In this document: piece after piece, positions 36,676 through 45,045 of the stretch | Numbering within the stretch: the first letter of the stretch is position 1 | Layout: every line of letters starts with the position of its first letter | Assembly (NCBI RefSeq): GCF_004331255.1 | Contig: NZ_SJOF01000003.1 | Span: 1-64,000 of the forward strand | Direction of reading: 5' to 3' | Length of the DNA: 64,000 nucleotides | Origin: Acinetobacter sp. ANC 4173 | Lineage (GTDB): Bacteria; Pseudomonadota; Gammaproteobacteria; Pseudomonadales; Moraxellaceae | The notes under the pieces: model-generated | Seen by the model: the letters and a program-made list of their open reading frames with translations, nothing else | What the model was told of the DNA's origin: nothing | Databases searched by the model: none | Program-made: the position numbers and the translations under genes

Positions 36676-37740
36676 CTATTCTTTTGCCATACTTGCGGCA
36701 CCCTCTGTGGCATTGAATAAATCATCCAAGCCAGAGCTATCCTCCTGCTCATCCCAAAATTTCTGCATACCATCATCGGCTGTGCGTTTGCCTATGTGTT
36801 CCGTCCAGTAACGGTCTGAAATACCCTGCACCATAATGGCGGCTATACTATCAATCAACTTGAACTGAGGATTAACAGGCTTTTCATCTGAACGTGCCGC
36901 AGCAAACTGTTTTAAAGCATCACGAATTTTGGCATCATCGCCACTGGCTTGTGCCGCTACTGCATATAAGGCATGAGATAAGCGTACGCCTTTTTGCTCA
37001 CCAATTTGCATGGATTGTTTAAGGGTTTGGTATGGATCTGGTTTACCATCTCCTACACCTGGCAGTAAAGTCCAAATGGCCGCACGCGTTGCCTCAGGTG
37101 CACCCCAGAACTTCTCATTGTTCAAGCACACCATACCGCGCTCTACAATTGCTGCAATATCTTTCGGTACATTCACCGAACCACCTGCATTAATGTCATT
37201 GGTCATGGCTTGTACGCCACTGAGCAAACCCAGCAAATACACGGTCTGATCAATATCACTTTTCATTTTTGGGCAACTCTCACCCAGTTCTTGCTGATAC
37301 TTGGCTTGCCAACGCTTCTCTAAAAGTTGATAACCTGCATATTGCCGCTGTGCCGCTACAGCCGACCAACGCTTTTGCTCAATACGCGCATCTTGAGCTT
37401 CTGTCACCTGCCCTGCTTTAGATGCACGCAAATAACGGAGTTCAGCATCGAGGGCTCTGTTCTCAGCACATGTGCCCGCAGCCGAATAGAGTAAAATTGC
37501 AATACGCGTCGGATCTGCCCCCATATCTTGGGTCGACATAATTACAGGTGTTAATGCATTCCCTGAATTACATACCATATCCGCATCACTCATGGCTAAA
37601 ATGGGCGGGACAATGTGCTTTTCACTAAAGCCTAAAGCGACATTCGCACCAGATTTCACTACATGCGAACATCCTGTAAATATGGTTGTTGTAATCATTA
37701 AAATCGCCATACCTTGGCTAATTTTCTGGACTTGCGACAT
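36676..37740 (-). CDS. Large lipoprotein, possibly TRAP-associated TatT-like
   Basis: A 354-residue lipoprotein (lipobox FTG-C24). The mature region is alpha-helical with Ala-rich TPR-like stretches (about 80-150 and 235-300) and a few paired cysteines. The helical architecture and its place two genes before a TRAP permease recall TatT, the TRAP-associated lipoprotein family, but I see no decisive motif. It is 56 bp upstream of rrtA and 165 bp separate rrtA from the TRAP gene, so all three could share a transcript. An anchor or cofactor role is conjecture. Confidence 0.55.
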   Translation of the reverse strand: MSQVQKISQGMAILMITTTIFTGCSHVVKSGANVALGFSEKHIVPPILAMSDADMVCNSGNALTPVIMSTQDMGADPTRIAILLYSAAGTCAENRALDAELRYLRASKAGQVTEAQDARIEQKRWSAVAAQRQYAGYQLLEKRWQAKYQQELGESCPKMKSDIDQTVYLLGLLSGVQAMTNDINAGGSVNVPKDIAAIVERGMVCLNNEKFWGAPEATRAAIWTLLPGVGDGKPDPYQTLKQSMQIGEQKGVRLSHALYAVAAQASGDDAKIRDALKQFAAARSDEKPVNPQFKLIDSIAAIMVQGISDRYWTEHIGKRTADDGMQKFWDEQEDSSGLDDLFNATEGAASMAKE

Positions 37741-37898
37741 CTTCCTGTCCTCTATATTTTTTGTTTGTGTCCTTCGCAGTAAACATAGCAGAAGCCATTT
37801 TTGAAGAAAAGAGTATTTACTCTAATTCAAAGGATTACTTTGCCATGAAAAATAAAGAGAAAAATTGACTCTAGCGGCAATATTATTAAATTTTGGGC

Positions 37899-37936
37899 AA
37901 AAAAAAGTAGCATTGCGACGGTTCAGCACATGCTAC
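37899..37936 (-). terminator. Terminator after the 31-residue membrane ORF
   Basis: GTAGCAT/ATGCTAC stem with A8 on the left, i.e. U8 after the stem on the minus strand, 31 bp past the stop of the small reading frame. It could also end read-through from ygfX-sdhE. Confidence 0.8.
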
Positions 37937-37967
37937 CTATTAAATGAACGCCCAAAGGGCTTTATGT

Positions 37968-38063
37968 TTATGCAAATCGATTCTTCAGCACAGTTCCTAA
38001 ACATCCTATAACAATTGCCAAGACCATCGCGACCATTAGAAACGACCAGGTTGGAAAAATCAT
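37968..38063 (-). CDS. 31-residue single-span membrane protein
   Basis: Too short for normal gene calling. The ATG at 38063 follows a strong ribosome site (GAGGAG, 6 bp spacing). The product starts MIFPTWSFLMVAMVLA, has one hydrophobic helix of about 20 residues, and ends with positively charged LKNRFA, so the C-terminus should lie in the cytoplasm or stay at the inner face. It has its own terminator and a 194-bp upstream gap with a possible promoter (TAGACA, 17 bp, TGTATT on the minus strand). No family is recognised. It resembles other bacterial small membrane proteins that act as regulatory subunits of larger membrane complexes. Confidence 0.6.
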   Translation of the reverse strand: MIFPTWSFLMVAMVLAIVIGCLGTVLKNRFA

Positions 38064-38130
38064 AGCGATCTCCTCGGTTGCTGTTGGGTGGTTTTAATGT
38101 ACAAAGAAAATACAGATGAATCTGTAAAAA

Positions 38131-38257
38131 TTGTCTAACAATTCATACTTTATGCCAATAAATTAATTTTTTGTCTGACAAAGTATTAATGAGTTAATAT
38201 TAAATAGTTGTTTTATATATTTTAATTAAATTGATAAAATTATTAGCTGTCTAACAA
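38131..38257. repeat. Three copies of TTGTCTrACAA upstream of the small ORF
   Basis: TTGTCTAACAA at 38131-38141, TTGTCTGACAA at 38171-38181 and (C)TGTCTAACAA at 38248-38257. Each is a short inverted repeat (TTGT/ACAA) around a 3-nt centre. They lie in the AT-rich gap between ygfX and the 31-residue membrane gene and may be protein-binding sites. Confidence 0.5.
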
Positions 38258-38641
38258 TCAGAACACTTTTGCCAACAATTTCAGTTTTTTCCAGTCTTTG
38301 AGTGTTAACTGGTCACACCAAATGACATAGCTACAAGATAAGTGTTGTTGGAAATAAAGCACAATATAAAAATGATGATCGACCACTCTTGTAAGTCGCA
38401 TGTGCTGTACAACTTGATCGGTTGGCTGAATAGACCATTCATCTATCGAAAATGCTTCAAAATAATGCAGTGTAGCGCGCTTGAATTGCATCCAAAATGA
38501 AAATAGCAGCATAATCAAAATAAGCACTGCCAACCACACAGGCAATAAAACCGAAACTAAACATTGAATAAGAAACAATAGACCGATCTGAAACACAATC
38601 GCCACGCGACTGCGTTTCAAATAATATGCGGTGTTAGCCAT
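38258..38641 (-). CDS. ygfX: YgfX/CptA-like membrane protein
   Basis: A 127-residue protein with two closely spaced membrane helices (about residues 14-50) and a C-terminal beta-rich domain ending in WCDQLTLKDWKKLKLL, the layout of YgfX (CptA). Its start overlaps the end of sdhE by 8 bp, the usual sdhE-ygfX pairing. The pair was once called a toxin-antitoxin system (CptAB), but SdhE is now known as a flavinylation factor, so that reading is doubtful. Confidence 0.75.
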   Translation of the reverse strand: MANTAYYLKRSRVAIVFQIGLLFLIQCLVSVLLPVWLAVLILIMLLFSFWMQFKRATLHYFEAFSIDEWSIQPTDQVVQHMRLTRVVDHHFYIVLYFQQHLSCSYVIWCDQLTLKDWKKLKLLAKVF

Positions 38642-38891
38642 GAACGTAATGCTTTAATTTAAGAATAAATGTCTTAATTTCAGCACGTGGCGGTTCGCCA
38701 ACTTCCATAAACCAATCGAGTAAATCAGGGTCTTCTTGTTCAACTAATTCCGCAAATAACGCTTTTTCTTCAGGAGCTGCCGCTAAATAATAATTTCGCA
38801 CATACGGGTCAAAATACACATCTATTTCTTTTAAACCACGACGTGCACGATAAATCACTTTGCGTTCTTCAAGCGTCATTTCTTCGCTCAT
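38634..38891 (-). CDS. sdhE: FAD assembly factor SdhE
   Basis: An 85-residue helical protein that helps attach FAD covalently to succinate dehydrogenase and fumarate reductase. The invariant RGxxE motif is present (R18-G19-L-K-E22 in RARRGLKEID), and the PDLLDWFMEVGEP segment is typical. No sdh genes lie in the window. First gene of the sdhE-ygfX pair. Confidence 0.93.
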   Translation of the reverse strand: MSEEMTLEERKVIYRARRGLKEIDVYFDPYVRNYYLAAAPEEKALFAELVEQEDPDLLDWFMEVGEPPRAEIKTFILKLKHYVHG

Positions 38892-39062
38892 TGTATTCCC
38901 CTAGACCAAACAGAAGTGCCTTAGTTTAACCGAATCATTGGCGAAGTTTCGAGACATTTCCCATGAATGACCAAATCTACCAATTTTTTTATGGAATTGA
39001 GCATTGCTCACATTGCTCAAGTCACCACAGATCTTTTAAGTTCAACCTCACAATGATAATTA

Positions 39063-40250
39063 ATGGACATCATAATCATGCAATCTGGAGCCATTCGCCC
39101 ACTGCCCCACATGTTACCAAGGCAACTGTTCAATGCAGAACATGAAGCGTTCCGTGACATGGTACGCAAATTTTATACACAAGAGGTTGTACCGAATACC
39201 GAAAAATATGAACAGCAACAACATGTTGATCGAGATTTATGGAATAAAGCTGGTCAGTTGGGCCTACTCTGTGCCACCATGCCCGAAGCGTATGGAGGTT
39301 CGGGTGTTGACCGCCTATACAGCATGATCCTGATTGAAGAGCAAGCCTACGCGATGGACTCCGCAACAGGATTCTCTCTGCATTCCGACATTGTCGCCAA
39401 TTATATTTTTAACTTCGGGAATGACGCACAAAAACAGCACTGGCTGCCGAAAATGGCAACAGGTGAAGTCGTTACCGCTATTGCAATGACTGAACCTAGC
39501 ACGGGTTCAGACTTACAAGCCATCAAGACGACTGCTGTACTGGATGGCGACGAATATGTTATTAATGGCTCCAAAATTTTTATCACCAATGGTTACTTGT
39601 GTGATATGGCCATTGTGGTCTGTAAAACAGGACACAGTGACAAAGGTTCTGCCAATCTCTCACTGATTATGGTCGAAGCCAATCGTGTTGGTTTTAGTAA
39701 AGGCAAGCCGCTGAATAAAATCGGCATGAAAGGTCAAGACACCTGCGAGTTGTTCTTTGATGATGTGCGTGTACCCAAGCACAACCTTCTCGGTGTAGAA
39801 GGTATGGGCTTTATGATGCTAATGAAAGAATTGGCATGGGAACGTATGCTAGTGGCAATTCTTTGTCAGGCAGGTGCCGAAGCAGCATTTGCACATACCG
39901 TTCAATACACGAAAGGTCGTCAAGCTTTTGGTAAAAGCATTTCTAATTTTCAAAATACTCGCTTTAAATTGGCTGAACTCCGTACTGAAATCGATTTTTG
40001 TCGTGCCTATCTTGATCGCTGTATGCAACTACAACTTGAAGAGCAATTAGCTATTGATGCCGCAGCAGCGGCCAAATATAAAATTTCAGAGATGTTTTCC
40101 AAAGTGGTCGATGAATGCTTACAACTGCATGGTGGTTACGGCTACATGCTGGAGTATCCAATTGCCCGTGCGTATATTGATAACCGTGCCAATCGCATTT
40201 ATGCAGGCACCAATGAAATTATGAAAGAACTGATTTCACGTACCTTATAA
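39063..40250 (+). CDS. Acyl-CoA dehydrogenase, long-chain/isovaleryl type
   Basis: A 395-residue FAD enzyme of beta-oxidation or branched-chain catabolism. The FAD-binding TEPSTGSD and ITNG segments are present. The C-terminal motif IYAGTNEIMKELI has Ala where the medium-chain enzyme has its catalytic Glu. The catalytic base is instead expected in the ELAWERMLVA helix (E260), as in the long-chain and isovaleryl-CoA dehydrogenases. The start could be ATG 39063 or 39078; neither has a strong ribosome site. Convergent with almA, so a link to alkane-derived acyl chains is plausible. Confidence 0.88.
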   Translation: MDIIIMQSGAIRPLPHMLPRQLFNAEHEAFRDMVRKFYTQEVVPNTEKYEQQQHVDRDLWNKAGQLGLLCATMPEAYGGSGVDRLYSMILIEEQAYAMDSATGFSLHSDIVANYIFNFGNDAQKQHWLPKMATGEVVTAIAMTEPSTGSDLQAIKTTAVLDGDEYVINGSKIFITNGYLCDMAIVVCKTGHSDKGSANLSLIMVEANRVGFSKGKPLNKIGMKGQDTCELFFDDVRVPKHNLLGVEGMGFMMLMKELAWERMLVAILCQAGAEAAFAHTVQYTKGRQAFGKSISNFQNTRFKLAELRTEIDFCRAYLDRCMQLQLEEQLAIDAAAAAKYKISEMFSKVVDECLQLHGGYGYMLEYPIARAYIDNRANRIYAGTNEIMKELISRTL

Positions 40251-40264
40251 ATTCAAAGAATCAT

Positions 40265-40291
40265 AAAAAAAGGAGCTTAATGCTCCTTTTT
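40265..40291. terminator. Bidirectional terminator between acyl-CoA dehydrogenase and almA
   Basis: AAAAAAAGGAGC-TTAAT-GCTCCTTTTT hairpin lying between the two convergent stop codons. Confidence 0.88.
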
Positions 40292-40305
40292 CATTCTTCA
40301 GTCAG

Positions 40306-41799
40306 TTAAGAAACCAGTTTAGGCTTGCGTTGGTCATGTGATAGTGCTTTTTGGAACTTTAACACGGCATCTTCAAAGGTGGCATTTTTCAATTCCTTAC
40401 GATCAGCCAAATAATTATTGGTGACTTTCCATGGTGCGTGCTTCCCCTGTTTCGGCATCACATTGGCAGCGCGGGCAATATAACCCGACGTCAAACTTCC
40501 CATGACCGTAGTATCTTCAAGCAATTCAGTCTGATCACCTTGCGGAATCACCTGCACATAACCTTTTTGATCCATATAGTTAATCAAACGGCAAATATAG
40601 TCGGCGGCAATATCCACTTTTAATGTCCATGACGCATTAATATAACCAATAATCATCGCCATATTCGGTACATCACTCACCATCACACCTTGATACAGCA
40701 TATGCTTTGAGGTATCGATAGGCTGACCATCTAAAGTTGCCTTTAAGCCCCCTAAAATTTGAATGTCGAGGCCCGTCGCTGAAACAATAATATCCGCTTC
40801 GAGATGTTTACCGGACTTTAACAAGACACCTGTTTCTGTGAATCGTTCAATTAAATCAGTTTCTATACTGGCTTGACCAGAGCGTAAAATTTTAAACAGA
40901 TCACCATCAGGCACCACACATAAACGCTGATCCCAAGGATTATAACTTGGGGTAAAGTGTTTCATATCCACTTTACCTTTCAATTGAAACTCAATTGATT
41001 TTAATAGGAATTTACGCAATAGTTTCGGTTGCTTTTGTGCCAATGCATAGATACCACGTTGCATCCCGATATTACGTGCACGGGTCAGTTTATACGCAAG
41101 CTCTTCAGGCAACACTTTACGCATTTTGTCATACACAAAATCGATCGATGGCACCGAAGCAATATACGTCGGTGAACGTTGCAACATGGTCACATGTGCT
41201 GCCCCACCTTTTGCCATAGCGGGCACTAAAGTAATTGCGGTAGCTCCACTACCAATGATAAGCACCTTTTTCCCACGATAATCTAAATTTTCTGGCCACT
41301 GTTGTGGATGAATAAACTCGCCTTTAAACTCTGGTTGATTCGGAAATTTTGGTTGATAACCGTGATCATAATTATAATAGCCCGTACAGCCGAGAATAAA
41401 GTTTGCCACCCAAGTCTGTTTCTTTTGCTTATGATCTTCAATTTCAACCACCCATTTTTGAATAGTCGAATCATAATTGGCAGAAATAACGTTATGCTTA
41501 AAATGAATTTTCGAGGCTAGTTGATATTCTTCTACAACTTCTGCCAGATAGCCTTTGATTGCAGCCCCGTCAGCCAATACACTAGATTGTTGCCAAGGCT
41601 TGAAATTATAACCAAAGGTGGACATATCTGAATCAGAACGGATCCCAGGATATTTAAACAAATCCCATGTACCACCAATACTCTCTCGACGTTCGATAAT
41701 TTCATAAGAACGATTTGGATTATTCTTGGATAAATGTGCGGCTAAACCAATCCCTGAAATACCTGCTCCAATAATCAATATATCAATTTGCTTTTCCAT
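40306..41799 (-). CDS. almA: Flavin-binding monooxygenase AlmA (long-chain alkane oxidation)
   Basis: A 497-residue FAD/NADPH monooxygenase. The FAD Rossmann motif GAGISG is at residues 11-16, the Baeyer-Villiger fingerprint F-x-G-x3-H-x3-WP at 158-169, and the NADPH-binding GSGATA at about 187-192. Family and genomic place beside rplQ match AlmA, which Acinetobacter strains use to oxidise very long n-alkanes (about C32 and longer). It could also be a related Baeyer-Villiger monooxygenase of the EthA type. It has its own promoter with a palindrome. Confidence 0.85.
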   Translation of the reverse strand: MEKQIDILIIGAGISGIGLAAHLSKNNPNRSYEIIERRESIGGTWDLFKYPGIRSDSDMSTFGYNFKPWQQSSVLADGAAIKGYLAEVVEEYQLASKIHFKHNVISANYDSTIQKWVVEIEDHKQKKQTWVANFILGCTGYYNYDHGYQPKFPNQPEFKGEFIHPQQWPENLDYRGKKVLIIGSGATAITLVPAMAKGGAAHVTMLQRSPTYIASVPSIDFVYDKMRKVLPEELAYKLTRARNIGMQRGIYALAQKQPKLLRKFLLKSIEFQLKGKVDMKHFTPSYNPWDQRLCVVPDGDLFKILRSGQASIETDLIERFTETGVLLKSGKHLEADIIVSATGLDIQILGGLKATLDGQPIDTSKHMLYQGVMVSDVPNMAMIIGYINASWTLKVDIAADYICRLINYMDQKGYVQVIPQGDQTELLEDTTVMGSLTSGYIARAANVMPKQGKHAPWKVTNNYLADRKELKNATFEDAVLKFQKALSHDQRKPKLVS

Positions 41800-41838
41800 G
41801 TTGTTTTTATAACCTGACTGATAATTCTATTTTATTAA

Positions 41839-41867
41839 AGCATAAATTTGACAATGATCAATGTCAA
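41839..41867 (-). promoter_or_regulatory. almA promoter with overlapping palindromic operator
   Basis: On the minus strand TTGACA, 17-bp spacer, TATGCT. The -35 and half the spacer lie inside a 20-bp near-perfect palindrome (41848-41867, plus strand ttgacaatgatcaatgtcaa) in which 9 of 10 position pairs are symmetric. A repressor bound there would block RNA polymerase. Confidence 0.65.
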
Positions 41868-41936
41868 GTTGAGTGAATTCAGATGAAAATCATGTCATTT
41901 CAGGACAACAATGAATATTGTCGAACAGTAGACCAT

Positions 41937-41967
41937 AAAAAAGGTCGGTTAAAAACCGACCTTTTTT
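41937..41967 (-). terminator. Terminator of the ribosomal protein cluster
   Basis: AAGGTCGGTT/AACCGACCTT stem with A- and T-tracts, about 30 bp after the rplQ stop. Confidence 0.92.
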
Positions 41968-41993
41968 AAGAACAACTGAGTTATCCTGCGAAA

Positions 41994-42359
41994 TTAGTTA
42001 ACTTCGCGATCTACTAGTTCAACGTAAGCCATCGGCGCAGCATCACCTGCACGGAAGCCCGCTTTAAGAACACGTAGATAACCGCCGTTACGCTCTTTGT
42101 AACGAGGGCCAAGAATGGTAAATAATTTACCAACAGTTGCTGCTGAACGAGTACGAGCAAACGCTAAACGACGGTTTGCAACAGTATCGTTTTTAGCTAA
42201 AGTGATTAAAGGCTCAGCTACACGACGTAACTCTTTTGCTTTAGGCACAGTTGTTTTGATCAACTCGTGCTCAAACAAAGAGTTAGCCATGTTTTGAAAC
42301 ATCGCTTTACGATGACTGCTTGTACGGCCTAATTTCACACCACTATTACGATGACGCAT
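41994..42359 (-). CDS. rplQ: 50S ribosomal protein L17
   Basis: 121 residues, N-terminus [20 protein letters not shown] as in all bacterial L17. Binds 23S rRNA near the exit tunnel region. Last gene of the cluster, 18 bp after rpoA, followed by the terminator at 41937. Confidence 0.98.
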   Translation of the reverse strand: MRHRNSGVKLGRTSSHRKAMFQNMANSLFEHELIKTTVPKAKELRRVAEPLITLAKNDTVANRRLAFARTRSAATVGKLFTILGPRYKERNGGYLRVLKAGFRAGDAAPMAYVELVDREVN

Positions 42360-42377
42360 GGTGATAGTCCTACTTAA

Positions 42378-43385
42378 TTAACGGCTACGATAGGCGAAAC
42401 GATCGTCCATACGGAGACTAGCTGGTGGCCAGTTCTCTAAACGCATGCCGAGCTGTAAGCCCTTAGAAGCCAGAACATCTTTGATCTCAGTAAGCGATTT
42501 CTTACCAAGGTTAGGAGTTTTAAGTAACTCAACCTCAGTGCGCTGTACAAGATCACCAATGTAGTAAATATTTTCTGCTTTTAAACAATTCGCAGAACGA
42601 ACAGTAAGCTCTAGATCATCTACTGGACGAAGCAAAATTGGATCAACTTCTTCACGAGGTTCTTGAGCAACAGGAGCTTGATCTTTTTGAAGGTCAACAA
42701 AAATTGCAATTTGTTGTTGCAAAATTGTCGCCGCTTTGCGGATTGCTTCTTCAGGATCAACTGTACCGTTGGTTTCAAGATCAATGATCAGTTTATCAAG
42801 GTCAGTACGTTGTTCTACACGCGCATTTTCTACGATGTAAGACACACGTTTGATTGGGCTATAAGATGCATCTAACTGTAAACGACCCACTGGACGAGTT
42901 TCGCCTTCTGGGAAACGTGAGTCAGAAGTCTCATAACCACGACCTTGAGCAACTTTCAGGCGCATTTTCAATGAGCCTGAAGCACTTAAAGTACCGATCA
43001 AATGTTCAGGGTTAACCACTTCAACATTATGAGGTAAACGAAGGTCAGCGGCAGTAACATCACCAGGACCTTGTTTCTCTAATGTCAAATAAGCTTCATT
43101 TTGATCGAACAGCTTAATAGACAATCCTTTCAGGTTCAGCAAGAGCTCGACGATGTCCTGCTGCAAGCCTTCCAAAGTACTGTACTCGTGCTCAACACCT
43201 TCAATTTCAACTTCAACCACAGCAGCGCCAGGTAAAGAAGAAAGAAGGATGCGACGTAAAGCATTGCCCAGAGTATGACCAAAGCCACGCTCTAAGGGTT
43301 CTAGAATAACTTTTGCCGAGGTCCCGCTAACCGCTTCGACCTTGATCGCTTGCGGAGTTAGAAACTCATTTGCAGTACGCGTCAT
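42378..43385 (-). CDS. rpoA: RNA polymerase alpha subunit
   Basis: 335 residues. The N-terminal assembly domain ([25 protein letters not shown], residues 33 onward) dimerises and binds beta and beta'. A linker follows, then the C-terminal domain (about 250-320; [27 protein letters not shown]) that contacts UP elements and activators. Usual alpha-operon position between rpsD and rplQ. Confidence 0.98.
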   Translation of the reverse strand: MTRTANEFLTPQAIKVEAVSGTSAKVILEPLERGFGHTLGNALRRILLSSLPGAAVVEVEIEGVEHEYSTLEGLQQDIVELLLNLKGLSIKLFDQNEAYLTLEKQGPGDVTAADLRLPHNVEVVNPEHLIGTLSASGSLKMRLKVAQGRGYETSDSRFPEGETRPVGRLQLDASYSPIKRVSYIVENARVEQRTDLDKLIIDLETNGTVDPEEAIRKAATILQQQIAIFVDLQKDQAPVAQEPREEVDPILLRPVDDLELTVRSANCLKAENIYYIGDLVQRTEVELLKTPNLGKKSLTEIKDVLASKGLQLGMRLENWPPASLRMDDRFAYRSR

Positions 43386-43402
43386 TATTGCTACCTCAAG
43401 GA

Positions 43403-44026
43403 TTATTTAGAATACAATTCTACAATCAAGCTTTCGTTGATTTCAGCAGGTAAATCAGAACGATCTGGTGCAGCTTTAAATGTACCTTCCAACTTAGAAT
43501 GATCAATTTCCATCCAAGAAGGAATACCACGTTGAGCAGCTAATTCAACTGCATTTTTGATACGCAATTGTTGCTTAGCACCTTCGTGAACTGCAATCAC
43601 GTCACCAGCTTTAACTTGGATAGACGCAATGTTAACACGACGACCATTTAAAGTGATAGAACGGTGAGATACAAGCTGACGAGCTTCTGCACGTGTAGAA
43701 CCAAAACCCATGCGATAAACAACGTTATCTAGGCGGCTTTCAAGCAATTTCAACAAGTTTTCACCAGTTGCGCCTTTAACACGAGCAGCTTCTTTATAGT
43801 AGTTACTAAATTGACGCTCTAAAACACCGTACATACGACGTACTTTTTGTTTTTCACGTAATTGTAGTGAATACTCAGATTGTTTTGCACGGCTTTGACC
43901 ATGTTGGCCAGGAGCTTTAGCATGTTTTTTAGTCTTAACGTCAAATGGTTTAACGCCAGATTTTAATTGCAGGTCTGTCCCTTCGCGGCGAGAGAGTTTG
44001 CATTTTGGACCAATATAACGAGCCAT
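43403..44026 (-). CDS. rpsD: 30S ribosomal protein S4
   Basis: 207 residues with an S4 RNA-binding domain (about residues 97-160; [23 protein letters not shown]). Primary 16S rRNA binder and, in E. coli, the translational repressor of the alpha operon. The N-terminus ([19 protein letters not shown]) lacks the zinc-binding four-cysteine set of some S4 proteins. Confidence 0.98.
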   Translation of the reverse strand: MARYIGPKCKLSRREGTDLQLKSGVKPFDVKTKKHAKAPGQHGQSRAKQSEYSLQLREKQKVRRMYGVLERQFSNYYKEAARVKGATGENLLKLLESRLDNVVYRMGFGSTRAEARQLVSHRSITLNGRRVNIASIQVKAGDVIAVHEGAKQQLRIKNAVELAAQRGIPSWMEIDHSKLEGTFKAAPDRSDLPAEINESLIVELYSK

Positions 44027-44038
44027 GAATGTTTCTCC

Positions 44039-44425
44039 TTACACGCGACGTTTTTTAGGTGGACGGCAACCGTTGTGCGGGATTGGCGTCACATCGGTAA
44101 TGCTGTTAATTTTATAACCCACTGCACCTAAAGCACGAACCGCAGATTCACGACCAGGACCAGGACCTTTTACAAGGACGTCCAAGTTTTTCAAACCGTA
44201 ATCTAAAGCAGCTTTACCAGCAACTTCAGCAGCTACCTGAGCAGCAAACGGAGTTGATTTACGTGATCCACGGAAGCCTTGTCCACCTGAAGTAGCCCAA
44301 GCCAATGCATTACCTTGACGATCAGTGATCGTTACAATGGTGTTATTAAAAGAAGCGTGAATGTGTGCAACACCTTCAGAGACGGTACGAGTGACCTTCT
44401 TGCGTGCGCGAGTATCTTTAGCCAT
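44039..44425 (-). CDS. rpsK: 30S ribosomal protein S11
   Basis: 128 residues; the family ending [10 protein letters not shown] and the [14 protein letters not shown] segment are present. Part of the 30S platform that contacts mRNA near the E site. 13 bp before rpsD. Confidence 0.98.
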   Translation of the reverse strand: MAKDTRARKKVTRTVSEGVAHIHASFNNTIVTITDRQGNALAWATSGGQGFRGSRKSTPFAAQVAAEVAGKAALDYGLKNLDVLVKGPGPGRESAVRALGAVGYKINSITDVTPIPHNGCRPPKKRRV

Positions 44426-44444
44426 CTTTTAGCTTCCAGAAATC

Positions 44445-44801
44445 TTATTTCTTAATAGGTTTGCGCGGACCTTTACGGGTACGTGCGTTAGTTTTGGTGC
44501 GTTGTCCGCGGACAGGCAAGCTGCGACGATGACGAAGACCGCGGTAGCAGCCTAAATCCATTAAACGTTTAATGTTCATGGAAATTTCGCGACGTAAATC
44601 ACCTTCGGTCGGAACCTTAGTAACTTCTGCACGAATCGCATCAAGCTGAGCATCATCTAATTCACGAATCTTAGTCGTTGGAGCGATACCTACAGCAGCT
44701 AAGATGTTCTTAGCAGTGTGGCGACCAATACCAAAGATATAGGTGAGAGAGATAACAGCATGCTTGTTATCCGGAATGTTTACACCGGCAATACGAGCCA
44801 T
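44445..44801 (-). CDS. rpsM: 30S ribosomal protein S13
   Basis: 118 residues, [26 protein letters not shown] start and the basic tail [17 protein letters not shown]. Sits in the 30S head and touches the P-site tRNA and L5. First S4-regulated gene in E. coli; here a hairpin lies in the gap before it. Confidence 0.98.
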   Translation of the reverse strand: MARIAGVNIPDNKHAVISLTYIFGIGRHTAKNILAAVGIAPTTKIRELDDAQLDAIRAEVTKVPTEGDLRREISMNIKRLMDLGCYRGLRHRRSLPVRGQRTKTNARTRKGPRKPIKK

Positions 44802-44836
44802 TCAATTTTCTCCAAAAAGGCAGTAGAGATAATCAA

Positions 44837-44863
44837 CCGCCCCACAAAAATCTTGAGGGGCGG
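44837..44863 (-). promoter_or_regulatory. Strong hairpin in the rpmJ-rpsM gap
   Basis: CCGCCCC/GGGGCGG 7-bp GC stem with a 13-nt loop in the 107-bp gap between rpmJ and rpsM. No U-run follows on the minus strand, so it is not a plain terminator. It lies where E. coli has the S4-binding alpha-operon leader. Confidence 0.5.
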
Positions 44864-44908
44864 ATAATAACCTAATTAGCCTACTGAAATCAACAGGTCT
44901 TGATCAGA

Positions 44909-45025
44909 TTAACCTTGACGCTGCTTATGACGAGGTTCTGCGCTGCAAATTACGCGAATTACCCCATTACGACGGATAACTTTACAGCTACCACAAATTT
45001 TCTTTACAGAAGCTTGTACTTTCAT
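44909..45025 (-). CDS. rpmJ: 50S ribosomal protein L36
   Basis: Only 38 residues. [20 protein letters not shown] start; zinc ligands C11, C14, C27 and H33 are all present, so this is the zinc-binding (C+) form. It follows secY by 20 bp, as in the spc operon of many bacteria. Confidence 0.96.
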
Positions 45026-45045
45026 GATGAAACCTCTAAGTGCGC

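Noticed and set aside
38258-38891. CptAB toxin-antitoxin system
   Set aside because: The RGxxE motif shows the small gene is the flavinylation factor SdhE; the toxin-antitoxin reading of this pair is not supported.
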